DNA from: a virus
Length of the DNA: 46,634 bases
Virus record (IMG/VR): IMGVR_UViG_3300038441_000659
Coordinates: 1 to 46,634 of that record
Direction: 5' to 3' (one strand)
Both the position numbers and the translations under genes were made by a program. The notes under the pieces were generated by a model. The model made no database searches and was not told the origin of the DNA. It saw only the letters and a program-made list of their open reading frames with translations. Shown piece by piece: positions 20,823-29,673 of the stretch (the stretch's first letter is position 1; every line of letters begins with the position of its first letter).

Positions 20823-21154
20823 GCGCAAAGCACGCAGCGGAGCAGCTGACGGAGGATCAGGTGCGGGCCATCTGGCAACTGCACCAGATCGGGGGCTGGA
20901 AGCATCGCCAACTGGCGGCGATGTTCGGGACGAGCATCGGGTCGGTCAGCAAGATCGTCACCGGCCGCACGTGGCGGCACATCACCGGGGGACACAGCGT
21001 CTCCCGGTACGGGGTGGAGAGCGAATACCGGGACGCGCACATCGCGGCGCGCCTGGCGCAGGGGGTCAGTAGTTATACCCGGATCGGCAGGGAGCTGGGT
21101 ATTTCGCGGCAGGCCGTGTCACAGCGTGTCCGCCACATGGAGAGGAGTTCGTAG
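20819..21154 (+). CDS. Helix-turn-helix protein
   Basis: 111 residues from ATG 20819 (overlaps the polymerase stop). Two HTH-like segments: WKHRQLAAMFGTSIGSVSKIVTGRTW (about 31-56) and YTRIGRELGISRQAVSQRVRHM (near the C-terminus). Likely binds DNA. Its place between polymerase and primase suggests a replication or regulatory role. It is a candidate for the operator-binding protein, unproven. Confidence 0.72.
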   Translation: MSAKHAAEQLTEDQVRAIWQLHQIGGWKHRQLAAMFGTSIGSVSKIVTGRTWRHITGGHSVSRYGVESEYRDAHIAARLAQGVSSYTRIGRELGISRQAVSQRVRHMERSS

Positions 21155-23577
21155 TGCTGGGTGGTCTCACCAATATCTCGACGGTGCTGGGGTCCGCACC
21201 GGAGCCGACCGCCGAACTGGTCCGGCTCAAGTCCTTCGCACGGGCGTGCTGTCAGGCAGGGCTGTACCTGATGCTCATCGAGCCGGGCACGAAGTCCCCG
21301 GTCGACATGCGCAGCGATCGGCAACGCCGCGAGGAAGACGGCGTGGCGCAGGATGTGGCCCGCATGGAGGGCCGCGCCAACTGGGATCGGGTGAAGTCCA
21401 AGGGCGGGGTGTACCTCGCCACCAACGAGGAAGCCAAGATCACCCGCTACCTGGATCGGTACCGCAAGGTGTACGGCGCAGAGGCGGCAGTCAACTTCGC
21501 CATCGACGTGGGCCGCAGCGGGCTGATCGTCGTCGACTGTGACACCCGTGCGCAGGTGGACGCCTTCCTCGAACATGTGGCGCTGGCCAACGGCATCGAC
21601 CCGGCCGATGCCCCCGACCTTCCGCCCACGGTGAAGACGCCGGGGCAGCGGGACGTGGACGGGCAGTGGGCGCACAAGGACGGCGGCCACTACTACTTCA
21701 CGGCGTCCGGCCCGCTGCCGGAGACCAGCGGCAGCGTCACCATGCCCGGCGGCTGGGTGGTCCTGTGGGCCAACCGGTACGTGCTCATCCCGCCGTCCGT
21801 CCGCCCGGAAGGGGCGTACCGGCTGGTCGGGCAGGACTACCCGGCCCCGGACTGGCTGGAGCAGATCGTCACCGACAAGGCGACCAGCTACATGCAGCGC
21901 CGCCTGGACGCCCTGGACAACACCGACCTGTCCGACGCGGTGAACCGCTGGGCGGCGGACACCACCTGGGACGACCTGCTGTCCCCGGCGGGCTGGGTGC
22001 TCACCGCCCGGCAGGACAACTGCGGCTGCGACATCTGGACCGCGCCCGGCGACCACGCCAGCCCGAAGTCCGCCACCGCCCACGACACGCAGTGTTCGCT
22101 CGGCCGGTACACCCCGGACAACGCGCCGCTGCACATCTGGACGGACTACCCCGGCGAGGCGCTCGAGGCGTGGACCGCACAGCGTGGCAAGACCATGAGC
22201 CGCCTCCAGGTGGCAGCGGCGCTGGAGTACGGCGGCGACGTGGGCAAGGCGATGCGCAGCCTGAACGTCATGCCGACCAGTACCGGAGCGCTGGGCTTCG
22301 GGGCGGACATCACCCGCGACATGGGCGTCAGTCTGGAGACCCCGCTGATGTTCGACCCGCAGCCCGACGAGGACGAGGAGGAGCCGGAGGCTGCTGATGC
22401 CGACCCTTTCCTGTCGCCCGGCGTAGCCGGGACTGACGCCGAACCCTCCGCTGCCGCAGCGGCAGAGGCACGCCCGGTCACGGGCGTACCCAACATCCAG
22501 CCGTTCGACTACTGGCGGGACTTCCCGCCGCCGGAGTTCGCTATCGCCGGGCTTCTGGAACACCGGGGCTTCACTTCATTGATCGGTGCACCGGGCGTGG
22601 GCAAGTCCGGCGTCGCGCTGGACATGGCCGCCGCGTTGGTCACGGGCAACCGCTGGATGGGCCGCGAGACCTTGCAGCAGCGGGTCCTCTACCTGCCGGG
22701 TGAGGGTCTGTCCGGCGCGGTCCAGCGGATCAAGGCGTGGGAGGCTGCGCACGACATGGACCTGGGCGGCGAGCTGTTCGTCGGCGACAGCATCATCCAG
22801 ATCGGGGCGTCGAACGAGGCGTGGGCCGCCGTGGTGGCACGCATGCTCAAGTTCGACATCGGGCTGCTGATGCTCGACACGTTTGCCCGTGCGTCGGTGG
22901 GTATGGAGGAGAACTCTGCCACCGACGTGGGCAAGGCCGTGGCCCGCTTCGACCAGGTACGCGCCGCCACGGGGGCGGGCCTGATGGTGGTGCACCACAC
23001 CCGCAAGGACGGCGGCAGCGGTCGCGGCTCCAGTGCCCTCAACGGCGCGCTGGACACCGAACTCCTCATCCGCGAGGGCGGCTGGTGGGACGACAACGAT
23101 GGGCCGCCGCCCGGCCGCACGCTGGAAATGCTGGTGACCAAGCAGAAGAACGCCGAACAGCCCGAGCACGGCATTCCCATGCTGGCCGTCAAGGAGGGCG
23201 GGAGCTTCATCATGACGGGCCCCAACGGAATCATCGACGACCCGCTGGACGGCGTCGTGGCCCCGCGCGCCATCATCCCCGAATCCGTAGTCAGTGTGGC
23301 CATCAGGCTCCAGGAGTACGCCCTGCGGTTCACGCAACAGGGCCTCACCCGCAGCGAGTTCGCCTACGGCGTACCGATGGACGAGTTCACCGCCCGCCGC
23401 CGGGATCAGAAGACCGCCTGGAAGATGAAGGTGAACGAGGCCGTTGACCTGGGGATTCGGTACAACCTGCTCCAGACGCTGACCGGCACTCTCACCGGCG
23501 CGCGGTATGTGCCCGGCCTCACGACAGCAGATAGCGCTATGGCGCTGTGGGCCAAGGAGGGCACCCGCACCGACTGA
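21154..23577 (+). CDS. Primase-polymerase / ATPase fusion
   Basis: 807 residues from GTG 21154. The N-terminal half is a primase-polymerase-type domain with NFAIDVGRSGLIVVDCDT (about 110-127) and HYYFTASGPLPE (about 180). The C-terminal half is a RepA/KaiC-like ATPase: Walker A LIGAPGVGKSGVALD (about 480) and Walker B LLMLDTFAR (about 570). Such fusions prime and unwind DNA at phage forks. It sits directly after the polymerase and HTH genes with coupled starts. An acidic, Ala-rich linker (EDEEEPEAADADP) joins the halves. Confidence 0.85.
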   Translation: MLGGLTNISTVLGSAPEPTAELVRLKSFARACCQAGLYLMLIEPGTKSPVDMRSDRQRREEDGVAQDVARMEGRANWDRVKSKGGVYLATNEEAKITRYLDRYRKVYGAEAAVNFAIDVGRSGLIVVDCDTRAQVDAFLEHVALANGIDPADAPDLPPTVKTPGQRDVDGQWAHKDGGHYYFTASGPLPETSGSVTMPGGWVVLWANRYVLIPPSVRPEGAYRLVGQDYPAPDWLEQIVTDKATSYMQRRLDALDNTDLSDAVNRWAADTTWDDLLSPAGWVLTARQDNCGCDIWTAPGDHASPKSATAHDTQCSLGRYTPDNAPLHIWTDYPGEALEAWTAQRGKTMSRLQVAAALEYGGDVGKAMRSLNVMPTSTGALGFGADITRDMGVSLETPLMFDPQPDEDEEEPEAADADPFLSPGVAGTDAEPSAAAAAEARPVTGVPNIQPFDYWRDFPPPEFAIAGLLEHRGFTSLIGAPGVGKSGVALDMAAALVTGNRWMGRETLQQRVLYLPGEGLSGAVQRIKAWEAAHDMDLGGELFVGDSIIQIGASNEAWAAVVARMLKFDIGLLMLDTFARASVGMEENSATDVGKAVARFDQVRAATGAGLMVVHHTRKDGGSGRGSSALNGALDTELLIREGGWWDDNDGPPPGRTLEMLVTKQKNAEQPEHGIPMLAVKEGGSFIMTGPNGIIDDPLDGVVAPRAIIPESVVSVAIRLQEYALRFTQQGLTRSEFAYGVPMDEFTARRRDQKTAWKMKVNEAVDLGIRYNLLQTLTGTLTGARYVPGLTTADSAMALWAKEGTRTD

Positions 23578-23591
23578 CCTGTACTGATGTG

Positions 23592-23621
23592 TTGCACATA
23601 GCACGGTGCCCGTGTTATGTT
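23592..23621 (+). promoter_or_regulatory. Operator-type promoter
   Basis: TTGCAC, 18-nt spacer with GCACGGTGCCCGTGT (23601-23615), TATGTT. It drives the ParB-like gene at 23669 and the genes coupled to it. Confidence 0.72.
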
Positions 23622-23668
23622 TGCTCCACTCAGTTGCACCACCAAACACCACCGAGAGGACCCACCCC

Positions 23669-24541
23669 ATGGAGCACGTACTCCCCGGAGAACTTCTGGA
23701 ACTCGACTGGCCCATCATCCGCACCGACTTCGTGTCGGTGACGCCGAAACTGGCGGACAAGTGGCTGGGCAGCCAGACCCGCAACCGCAGCGTCAACCGG
23801 CCCGCTGTCCTGGGCTACCGGCGCGACATGCTGGACGGCCGGTGGACCTTCACCGGCGAACCGATCCAGTTCGACATCGAAGGCCGCCTGATCAATGGCC
23901 AGCACCGGCTGACGGCGCTGTCTCTGCTGGACGGCCAGATCGACACCATCACCTTCCTTGTGGTGCGCGGTCTGCCGCCGGAGGCGCAGCTGTCCATGGA
24001 CCAGGGCCGCCGTCGCAGCTCGGGCCAGCAGCTCCAGCTCACCGGTTTCAAGAACGCCACTGCCATGTCGTCGGGCATCCGCCTGTACATGCTGTGGAAC
24101 ACCGAGCGACTGTTCACCCGCAAATGGGACGACGCGGTCAACATCAGCACGGCCAGCATCCTGGCGTTCGCGCAGGCCAACCCGGAGCTGATCGAGCACG
24201 CCAACTCCAAGTACGGCGTCATCCGGGATGCCGGACTGCGGCACTCGTCCGGCATGGCGTTCGTGCTCAAGCTGGGGCTGGACAACGCCGAGACGGTGAA
24301 TCTGTTCTTCGATGAGCTGCACGCCCTGGTGAACCAGCCGGAGGGGTCGGCGCTGCTGGCCCTCAACCGTCGGCTGACCCGCGCCCGCCTGGAAGGGCTC
24401 AAGCTGTCCGATGTGGATCAGCTGGCCTTCCTGGTGCGCACCTGGAACCACTGGATCAACGGGACCCGGGCGGGCAAGCTCCAGCGCCCCAAGGGCGGCG
24501 AGTGGAACGACGAGAACTTCCCGAAGGTGGAAGGCGTATGA
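23669..24541 (+). CDS. ParB-like nuclease-domain protein
   Basis: 290 residues from ATG 23669 with GAGAGGA upstream; the longer frame to 23606 crosses the promoter. INGQHRLTALSL (about residue 75) is the ParB-like catalytic motif. The following RRRSSGQQLQLTGFKNATAM helix-rich part resembles other phage ParB-type proteins. Second ParB-like gene in the window and not closely similar to the one at 8690-9388. Likely a DNA-binding or nicking protein used in replication. Confidence 0.78.
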   Translation: MEHVLPGELLELDWPIIRTDFVSVTPKLADKWLGSQTRNRSVNRPAVLGYRRDMLDGRWTFTGEPIQFDIEGRLINGQHRLTALSLLDGQIDTITFLVVRGLPPEAQLSMDQGRRRSSGQQLQLTGFKNATAMSSGIRLYMLWNTERLFTRKWDDAVNISTASILAFAQANPELIEHANSKYGVIRDAGLRHSSGMAFVLKLGLDNAETVNLFFDELHALVNQPEGSALLALNRRLTRARLEGLKLSDVDQLAFLVRTWNHWINGTRAGKLQRPKGGEWNDENFPKVEGV

Positions 24542-24798
24542 GGCGGCAGGAACCTCTGGAAGTCGAGGTGGCGACACGGCGTGTGGAGCTGGCCGAATGG
24601 TCCATCGCGCTGACCGAAGACGAACCGATGGACTTCGACTCCCTGCGCACGGCAGTGGAGGAGGCGGGCGAGCACCTCAAGGCGATGCAGCGCATCCACG
24701 GCGCACAGAACGTGGAGGTCAGCTGGCACACCGGGGCCGCCAACTACGGCGAGGACAAGTTGACCATTCGTGTCACCGTCGAGAAGGAGACGAACTGA
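24538..24798 (+). CDS. Small unknown protein
   Basis: 86 residues from ATG 24538 (ATGA overlap). A charged, probably alpha/beta protein (LEVEVATRRVELAEWSIALTEDEPMDF, then DKLTIRVTVEKETN). No family recognised. Coupled to both neighbours. Confidence 0.65.
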   Translation: MRRQEPLEVEVATRRVELAEWSIALTEDEPMDFDSLRTAVEEAGEHLKAMQRIHGAQNVEVSWHTGAANYGEDKLTIRVTVEKETN

Positions 24799-25004
24799 TG
24801 AGGCGCACGCACGGCGGCTACGCCTTCATCTCCGCGCGGTTCGGTGACGAGGAGTTCGATGAAATCTCCATGAACCTGGGCGACCTGATCGAGTTCGTGG
24901 AAGACGCCCGGATGCACGGAGTTCCGTTGAACGCCCGGCTGGTGGGGTTCCCCCACGTGAACTCCATCCATCAGCTGGCGTTCATCTACCTGCCGGAGAG
25001 GTAG
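24798..25004 (+). CDS. Small unknown protein
   Basis: 68 residues from ATG 24798 (TGATG overlap). Acidic and hydrophobic segments alternate (FDEISMNLGDLIEFVEDARMHG). No family recognised. Its stop codon lies in the -35 of the next promoter. Confidence 0.62.
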   Translation: MRRTHGGYAFISARFGDEEFDEISMNLGDLIEFVEDARMHGVPLNARLVGFPHVNSIHQLAFIYLPER

Positions 25005-25030
25005 ACAACGCACGTCATCCGTGCTAAGGT
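25002..25030 (+). promoter_or_regulatory. Operator-type promoter, leaderless
   Basis: TAGACA, 17-nt spacer with GCACGTCATCCGTGC (25010-25024), TAAGGT. The ATG at 25038 is only 7 bases after the -10 and no ribosome site fits between, so the message likely begins at its start codon. Confidence 0.65.
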
Positions 25031-25037
25031 GATCACC

Positions 25038-25172
25038 ATGACCAACCACCACGAGAACCGCGAACCCACCCCGGAGGAGAAATTCTGGGGCGCGTTCTTC
25101 GCAGCCACGATCGGCATGTATCTGCTGGTCATGGTGATCATCCCGTCCATCCGATTCATGAACGGACTGTGA
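25038..25172 (+). CDS. Tiny membrane protein, probably leaderless
   Basis: 44 residues. A charged N-terminus (MTNHHENREPTPEEK) precedes one hydrophobic helix (FFAATIGMYLLVMVIIP). Its stop overlaps the helicase start (GTGA). Role unknown. Confidence 0.62.
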   Translation: MTNHHENREPTPEEKFWGAFFAATIGMYLLVMVIIPSIRFMNGL

Positions 25173-26815
25173 GACGCATGAACCGCCAGCTTCGCCCGTA
25201 CCAGCAGGAGGCCGTGGACGCCGTCCTGACCAACTGGGGCAACGAGGTCCGCCGGACAGCCGTCGTGCTGCCCACCGGCACGGGCAAGTCCACGGTGATA
25301 GCCAGCGTCGCCGCCGAGTCCGCTCGGCTGGGGCTGCGGGTGGTCATGCTGGCCCACCGCGCCGAACTGCTCGACCAGATGGCGCAGACCGTGGGGCAGG
25401 TCGACACCCTGCTGCCGCCGGTGGGCATCGTCCGGGCCGAGACCGATGAGTCCCACGCGCAGATCGTGGCCGCCTCCCTCCAGACGCTCACCAACGACAA
25501 CCGGCACGCCGCACTCGGTAAGCGGGATGTCGTCCTGTGGGACGAGGTCCACCACGGTGGGGCCGACAGCTGGCGGCGGGTGCTGGACGACTTCGGTACG
25601 CCGTTCTTCTGTGGGTTCACCGCCACCCTGCGCCGTGAAGACGGCAAGGCCCTGCGCGAGATCATCGACACGGTCGCCTACGAGAAGAACCTGCGGTGGG
25701 CCATCGACCAGGGGTACCTGGTGCGGCCCACCGGGCTGACCGTCAAGATTCCCGACCTGGACCTGGGCAAGGTGAAGACCGTCGCCGGGGACTTCCAGCA
25801 AGGGCAGTTGGCCGAGGTGATGGAAGGCGAGACCGACGAGGTGGTCAAGGCCATCGCGCTGCACTGCCAGCACCGCCGCCCGATCATCTTCGCCGCCAGC
25901 GTGCTGGCAGCGAACGATATCGCGGTGGACCTGATGCGCTACGGCATCAACGCCGAGGCCGTCACCGGCAGCATGTCCTACGCTGAGCGGCAGCCGGTGT
26001 ACCAGCGCTACCGCAGCGGCACCACGCAGGCGCTCGTCACGGTGCAGGTGCTGACCGAAGGCGCGGACTTCCCCATGTGCGACGCCGTCGTGATCGCGCG
26101 GCCCACCCAGTCGCAGAACCTGTACAGCCAGATGGTCGGCCGGGCCCTGCGGCTGTGGGAGACCGTCGACGAGTACGGTCACCCCGTCGAGAAGGAAGAC
26201 GCGCTGGTGCTCGACCTGGTCGGCACGTCGCGCGTGCTCAAGTTGGTCACTCTGTCCAGCTTGGACAGCGGGGCCACCGGCCGCATCGTGGACACCGACG
26301 GCGAAGACCTTCCGCCGGAGGACTGGGACGAGGCCCCCGAGACGGGCGGCATCACCCGGGTGGCGTCCAAGCGGCTGGGCCCGCTGGAGACCATCGGCAT
26401 CGACCTGCTCGGGCCGTCCGAGACGAACATCCTGTGGCTGACCACGCCCAAGGGCGCGCCGTTCGTACAGCCGCAGGGCGAGGACTGGTTCGTCTTCCTG
26501 TGGGAGGGCGCGCCGGGCATGTTCCGCGCCGGGGTGATGAACCTGCGCGGCGACAAGAAGGGCGAGTGGCTGGACGGCGGGCGGGAGTGGCCGCTGATCG
26601 ACGCCAAGGGCATCGCTGAGGACTACATCATCGACGCCGGTCTGGCGTACCCGCTGCGGACCGCCGCCTGGCGCAAGCACCAGCCGCCGTCCGACGCGCA
26701 GCTCCGGTTCGCCCAGAGCCTGAGCATCCCCGATGCCGCCCTGATGACGAAGGCGCGGCTCTCCGACGAGATCAGCATGGCGCTGGTCGCCAACCGACTG
26801 GACACCGCACGATGA
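25169..26815 (+). CDS. Superfamily 2 DNA helicase
   Basis: About 548 residues from GTG 25169 (ATG 25178 is an equal alternative). Motif I PTGTGKSTV (about 33), motif II DEVHH, motif III FTATLRR, and motifs V/VI LTEGADFPMCDAVVIARPTQSQNLYSQMVGRALR. This is the layout of UvsW/RecG-like and type III restriction-type helicases. Probably branch migration or replication restart. The C-terminal 150 residues after the motor are not recognised. Confidence 0.85.
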   Translation: MRRMNRQLRPYQQEAVDAVLTNWGNEVRRTAVVLPTGTGKSTVIASVAAESARLGLRVVMLAHRAELLDQMAQTVGQVDTLLPPVGIVRAETDESHAQIVAASLQTLTNDNRHAALGKRDVVLWDEVHHGGADSWRRVLDDFGTPFFCGFTATLRREDGKALREIIDTVAYEKNLRWAIDQGYLVRPTGLTVKIPDLDLGKVKTVAGDFQQGQLAEVMEGETDEVVKAIALHCQHRRPIIFAASVLAANDIAVDLMRYGINAEAVTGSMSYAERQPVYQRYRSGTTQALVTVQVLTEGADFPMCDAVVIARPTQSQNLYSQMVGRALRLWETVDEYGHPVEKEDALVLDLVGTSRVLKLVTLSSLDSGATGRIVDTDGEDLPPEDWDEAPETGGITRVASKRLGPLETIGIDLLGPSETNILWLTTPKGAPFVQPQGEDWFVFLWEGAPGMFRAGVMNLRGDKKGEWLDGGREWPLIDAKGIAEDYIIDAGLAYPLRTAAWRKHQPPSDAQLRFAQSLSIPDAALMTKARLSDEISMALVANRLDTAR

Positions 26816-26973
26816 TGAACATGGAGATCGTCCTGGACTGCGGCTGCGCGGTCACCCTGCGGCAGGAGTGGGAGTACGGCTGCGCCGGTGACTGCCACCC
26901 CGGGCAGTACGTCGTGGCTGCCGGGGAGATCACCGCGCCCTGCCTGCGCCACGACGACGGACCGGAGGACTGA
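26812..26973 (+). CDS. Small cysteine-rich protein
   Basis: 53 residues from ATG 26812. VLDCGCAVTL, YGCAGDCHPG and PCLRH give five cysteines and two histidines, so probably a zinc-binding protein. Coupled to the helicase and to the next gene. Confidence 0.65.
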   Translation: MMNMEIVLDCGCAVTLRQEWEYGCAGDCHPGQYVVAAGEITAPCLRHDDGPED

Positions 26974-27128
26974 TGCGCTACCTGTCCGGCCTGCTCTGCC
27001 AGCTGTTCGGGCACCGCGCGTACACCGTCTCGGTGGTGTGCCCGCACGACCCCGACCACCCCATTGACGTCCTGGAGCTGTGTCTCCGGTGTGCGCACAT
27101 CCGCGCACTGGTCGACCTGGTCGACTGA
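26973..27128 (+). CDS. Small cysteine-containing protein
   Basis: 51 residues from ATG 26973 (TGATG overlap). SVVCPHDPDH and LCLRCAH give a likely zinc site. The N-terminus YLSGLLCQLFGHRAYTV is typical of small phage zinc proteins. Role unknown. Confidence 0.62.
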   Translation: MRYLSGLLCQLFGHRAYTVSVVCPHDPDHPIDVLELCLRCAHIRALVDLVD

Positions 27129-27167
27129 CACTCACACCACCACCACCACCACGAGAAAGAGAAATCC

Positions 27168-27575
27168 ATGGAAGACGCTACGACCGCCGCACTGGACGCC
27201 GCAGCTGCGAAGGCCAAGGAAGCCATCGAGAACGGCACCATGACCCAGCAGCTTCTCGACACTCTGATCGACGAGTTCCAGGAGGGTGTAGACGCTGACG
27301 AAATCGCAGAAGAGTTCGACAAGCACCGCGATGCCGTCTGCCGGTACCTGGACTTCATCGAGAAGCACCAGACGCTGGAGGCCGTCACCACGCTGCTCGG
27401 TCTGGACCCTCCGGGCATCATCTCGCTGATGGGTGCGCTGCTGCGGTTCTGGGGCGAAATGCTGCGGGACGGGGAAGACGTCACCCTGGGCGACATGGCG
27501 CGCCTGACCTACCACTCCATGGAGTGCGGCGGTGCTGACGACTGCCCGGTCTGCGCCACCGAGGACCCGGCGTGA
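27168..27575 (+). CDS. Unknown acidic helical protein
   Basis: 135 residues from ATG 27168, with AGAAAGAGAAA upstream and a CACCAC-repeat leader. Acidic helices dominate (LDTLIDEFQEGVDADEIAEEFDKHRDAVCRYLDFIEKH), ending in a CPVC motif. No family recognised. Confidence 0.7.
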   Translation: MEDATTAALDAAAAKAKEAIENGTMTQQLLDTLIDEFQEGVDADEIAEEFDKHRDAVCRYLDFIEKHQTLEAVTTLLGLDPPGIISLMGALLRFWGEMLRDGEDVTLGDMARLTYHSMECGGADDCPVCATEDPA

Positions 27576-27649
27576 GCGCCCAGCACCAGCGGGCGCATGC
27601 CCGTAGAGGCGGGCGGCACAGGGCCGCTCCCCCGACACAGAGGTATCTC

Positions 27650-28063
27650 ATGAAGATTCGCACTCTCGCTGCCGCAGCGGCGGCCCTGGCCGTCATCGGC
27701 ATGACGTCGGCCTGCGTTCCCAGCGGTGAACCGCTGGCGACGCCGGTGTCCGGCACGGTGGCGCTGCCCACCTACGGGCCGGGGCCGGTCACCACGCCGG
27801 TGAAGAAGACTCGCGACCCGCTGACGGCGGACGGTTCGTTCCGCATCGGCACCGCGCCGGGGGAGATTCCGCCCGGCACCTACAACATCGAGCTGACCGG
27901 CAGCAGCGGGTACTACGCCCTGTGCTCGGACATCCCGTGCAAGGTGACCGAGGGCATGCTGTCGAACGACTTCATGCACGGCCCCGGCGTGGTCGAGATT
28001 CCGCCGAACGCCGTTCTCATGAAGGACAAGCGCGGCATCATCCTGATTCCGACGGAGGGCTGA
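27650..28063 (+). CDS. Phage-encoded lipoprotein
   Basis: 137 residues from ATG 27650, chosen over the upstream GTG 27572 because it gives a full lipoprotein signal: MKIRTLAAAAAALAVIGMTSAC with the cysteine at residue 22 as lipidation site. AGAGG lies upstream. The mature part is a small beta-rich domain (FRIGTAPGEIPPGTYNIELTGSSGYYALCSD). A surface lipoprotein made by a phage often blocks superinfection; here that is inference. Confidence 0.75.
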   Translation: MKIRTLAAAAAALAVIGMTSACVPSGEPLATPVSGTVALPTYGPGPVTTPVKKTRDPLTADGSFRIGTAPGEIPPGTYNIELTGSSGYYALCSDIPCKVTEGMLSNDFMHGPGVVEIPPNAVLMKDKRGIILIPTEG

Positions 28064-28066
28064 GGC

Positions 28067-28264
28067 ATGGTGGAAGTCAGCGTGACGGTCAACATCATGG
28101 TGGGCGACGCGGAGATGGAGCTGCGCCGCACGGCGAACATCGTGCAGGTGGGCAACGTGAACGGCGCAGTGCGCGCCTTCATGCGGCAGGCACACCGCGC
28201 GGTCGCGGGCGCATACGCCGACCAGGAGCCCAAGGGGTATGACCCGGGTGACGATGACGAGTGA
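28067..28264 (+). CDS. Small unknown protein
   Basis: 65 residues, MVEVSVTVNIMVGDAEMELRRTAN: a strand-rich start and an acidic end. Follows the lipoprotein by three bases and overlaps the next gene. No family recognised. Confidence 0.6.
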   Translation: MVEVSVTVNIMVGDAEMELRRTANIVQVGNVNGAVRAFMRQAHRAVAGAYADQEPKGYDPGDDDE

Positions 28265-28406
28265 CCCGTACAGCGGGCCGGACATCCTGGAGGCCCGCAT
28301 CCCGGCTGACCTGCGGCCGTGGCTGGGCATGGCCATCGTGCTGCACGACCATGGACCGGACGAGCCCTGCACCCGCCGGTGCAACTCCTACGTGATGGAG
28401 GACTGA
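28254..28406 (+). CDS. Tiny unknown protein
   Basis: 50 residues from ATG 28254, in a different frame from the previous gene. MTSDPYSGPDILEARIPADLRPW, later CTRRCNS. Its TGA overlaps the next ATG, as for other genes here. Confidence 0.58.
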   Translation: MTSDPYSGPDILEARIPADLRPWLGMAIVLHDHGPDEPCTRRCNSYVMED

Positions 28407-28543
28407 TGGAAGGCGAAGCCACGGAGGAGATGGAGGACTTCACCGGGTACATCTGCGGTCAGACCGTGATGCGCAACGGGGAGACGTACATCTGCCCTGA
28501 ATGCGATTACCCGCCGGTCGACTGGGACGACGAGGAGGACTGA
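28406..28543 (+). CDS. Tiny zinc-ribbon-like protein
   Basis: 45 residues from ATG 28406. GYICGQTV and YICPECDYPP give three or four metal-binding cysteines. Acidic ends. It ends one base before the nuclease gene and its GAGGAGGAC end serves as that gene's ribosome site. Confidence 0.62.
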   Translation: MEGEATEEMEDFTGYICGQTVMRNGETYICPECDYPPVDWDDEED

Positions 28544-29653
28544 TTGGGCAGCATGCTCGACCTCACCGGAGAGGTCGTCTACGCCACTCCGCTCTACGGT
28601 TACGAACTCCCGCCGCCCATTCCCGGGCGGCGGGAGCCGACCTTCAAGGCGGGTAAGTACAGCCTGCCGAACCCCAAGTATCCGTCGAAGTTCAAGAGCT
28701 TCACGCGCGCCAGTTCGGTGGCGAAGTCCCTGGAAGACACCGAGCTGCTGTCCCTGTGGCAGCAGCGGCAGATGCTGATCGGGCTCCAGCGCAGCACCGA
28801 CATCATGGCCACGCTGGACCAGGTGCTGGACGAGCACCATGAACAGCAGCCGGACGACACGAACATCGCGAAGTCGTTGCGCCAGCCGTTGAACAGCCTG
28901 AGTCTGCTGGCGCAGGAACGTGCGGGCAGCGGCCGGGCGGCAGAGTTCGGCACGGCGGTCCACGCATGGTGCGAGTGGTACGACCACGGGATGTGTCACA
29001 TGACCGAGGTCCCCGCTGAGTTCCGCCCGTGGGTGATCGGTCACCGGCGTGCGCTGGCCCGCGCCGGACTGCACGTCGACAGCTGCTGGACGGAGCGCAT
29101 CGTGCTCAACAGCAAGTACGACATCGCCGGAACGCTGGACCGGCTGGTCTGGTGCCCGGACGGGAAGCTGCGGCTGGGCGATATCAAGACCAGCAAGGGC
29201 ATGGACTACAGCTGGATGTACTTCGCCATCCAGATGGCGATCTACTCCACGGCGGACTACATCCTGGCGCTGGACGGCAGCAAGTGGGAGCCGATGCCCG
29301 CCGTCGAGCAGGACGTGGCGCTCATCAGCCACCTTCCCCGGGAGCGCCCGGAGGAGTCCCGCATCCAGCCGATCAATCTGGACTACGGCCGTCGCGCACT
29401 GGAGGTGGCCATGGCCGCAAGGGAACTGCGCGCCGAAGCGGCAAAACAGGCTAACACCGTGCCTTGTGTGATAGGTTGGGCAACGGTAGCCGAGGAGCGC
29501 CGGGCCACGGCCAAGCACCTCGTAGAGATTTCCGCCACCGAGGACGAACTCGCTCTCGTGTGGGAGGAATACCGGGACGTCTGGACAGACGAACTCACCC
29601 GGATCGGCTGGGAATCCCTCCAGTCAGCAACGCAACGCAACGCAACGCACTGA
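28544..29653 (+). CDS. RecB/Cas4-like PD-(D/E)XK nuclease
   Basis: 369 residues from TTG 28544 (GAGGAGG five bases upstream; ATG 28553 is the alternative). Motifs GTAVHAWCEW (about 145), GTLDRLVWCPDGKLRLGDIKTSKG (about 197, with the catalytic D...D-I-K) and QMAIYS fit the RecB-family exonuclease domain. Likely processes DNA ends for recombination. It sits beside a possible DNA-binding protein and a RuvC-like resolvase, a common phage recombination set. Confidence 0.82.
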   Translation: MGSMLDLTGEVVYATPLYGYELPPPIPGRREPTFKAGKYSLPNPKYPSKFKSFTRASSVAKSLEDTELLSLWQQRQMLIGLQRSTDIMATLDQVLDEHHEQQPDDTNIAKSLRQPLNSLSLLAQERAGSGRAAEFGTAVHAWCEWYDHGMCHMTEVPAEFRPWVIGHRRALARAGLHVDSCWTERIVLNSKYDIAGTLDRLVWCPDGKLRLGDIKTSKGMDYSWMYFAIQMAIYSTADYILALDGSKWEPMPAVEQDVALISHLPRERPEESRIQPINLDYGRRALEVAMAARELRAEAAKQANTVPCVIGWATVAEERRATAKHLVEISATEDELALVWEEYRDVWTDELTRIGWESLQSATQRNATH

Positions 29654-29673
29654 ACGCCCAAAGAGGAGAACGC

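Noticed and set aside
18921-20828. 635-codon open frame on the minus strand
   Set aside because: Antisense shadow of the DNA polymerase gene, whose catalytic motifs are all in the plus-strand frame.
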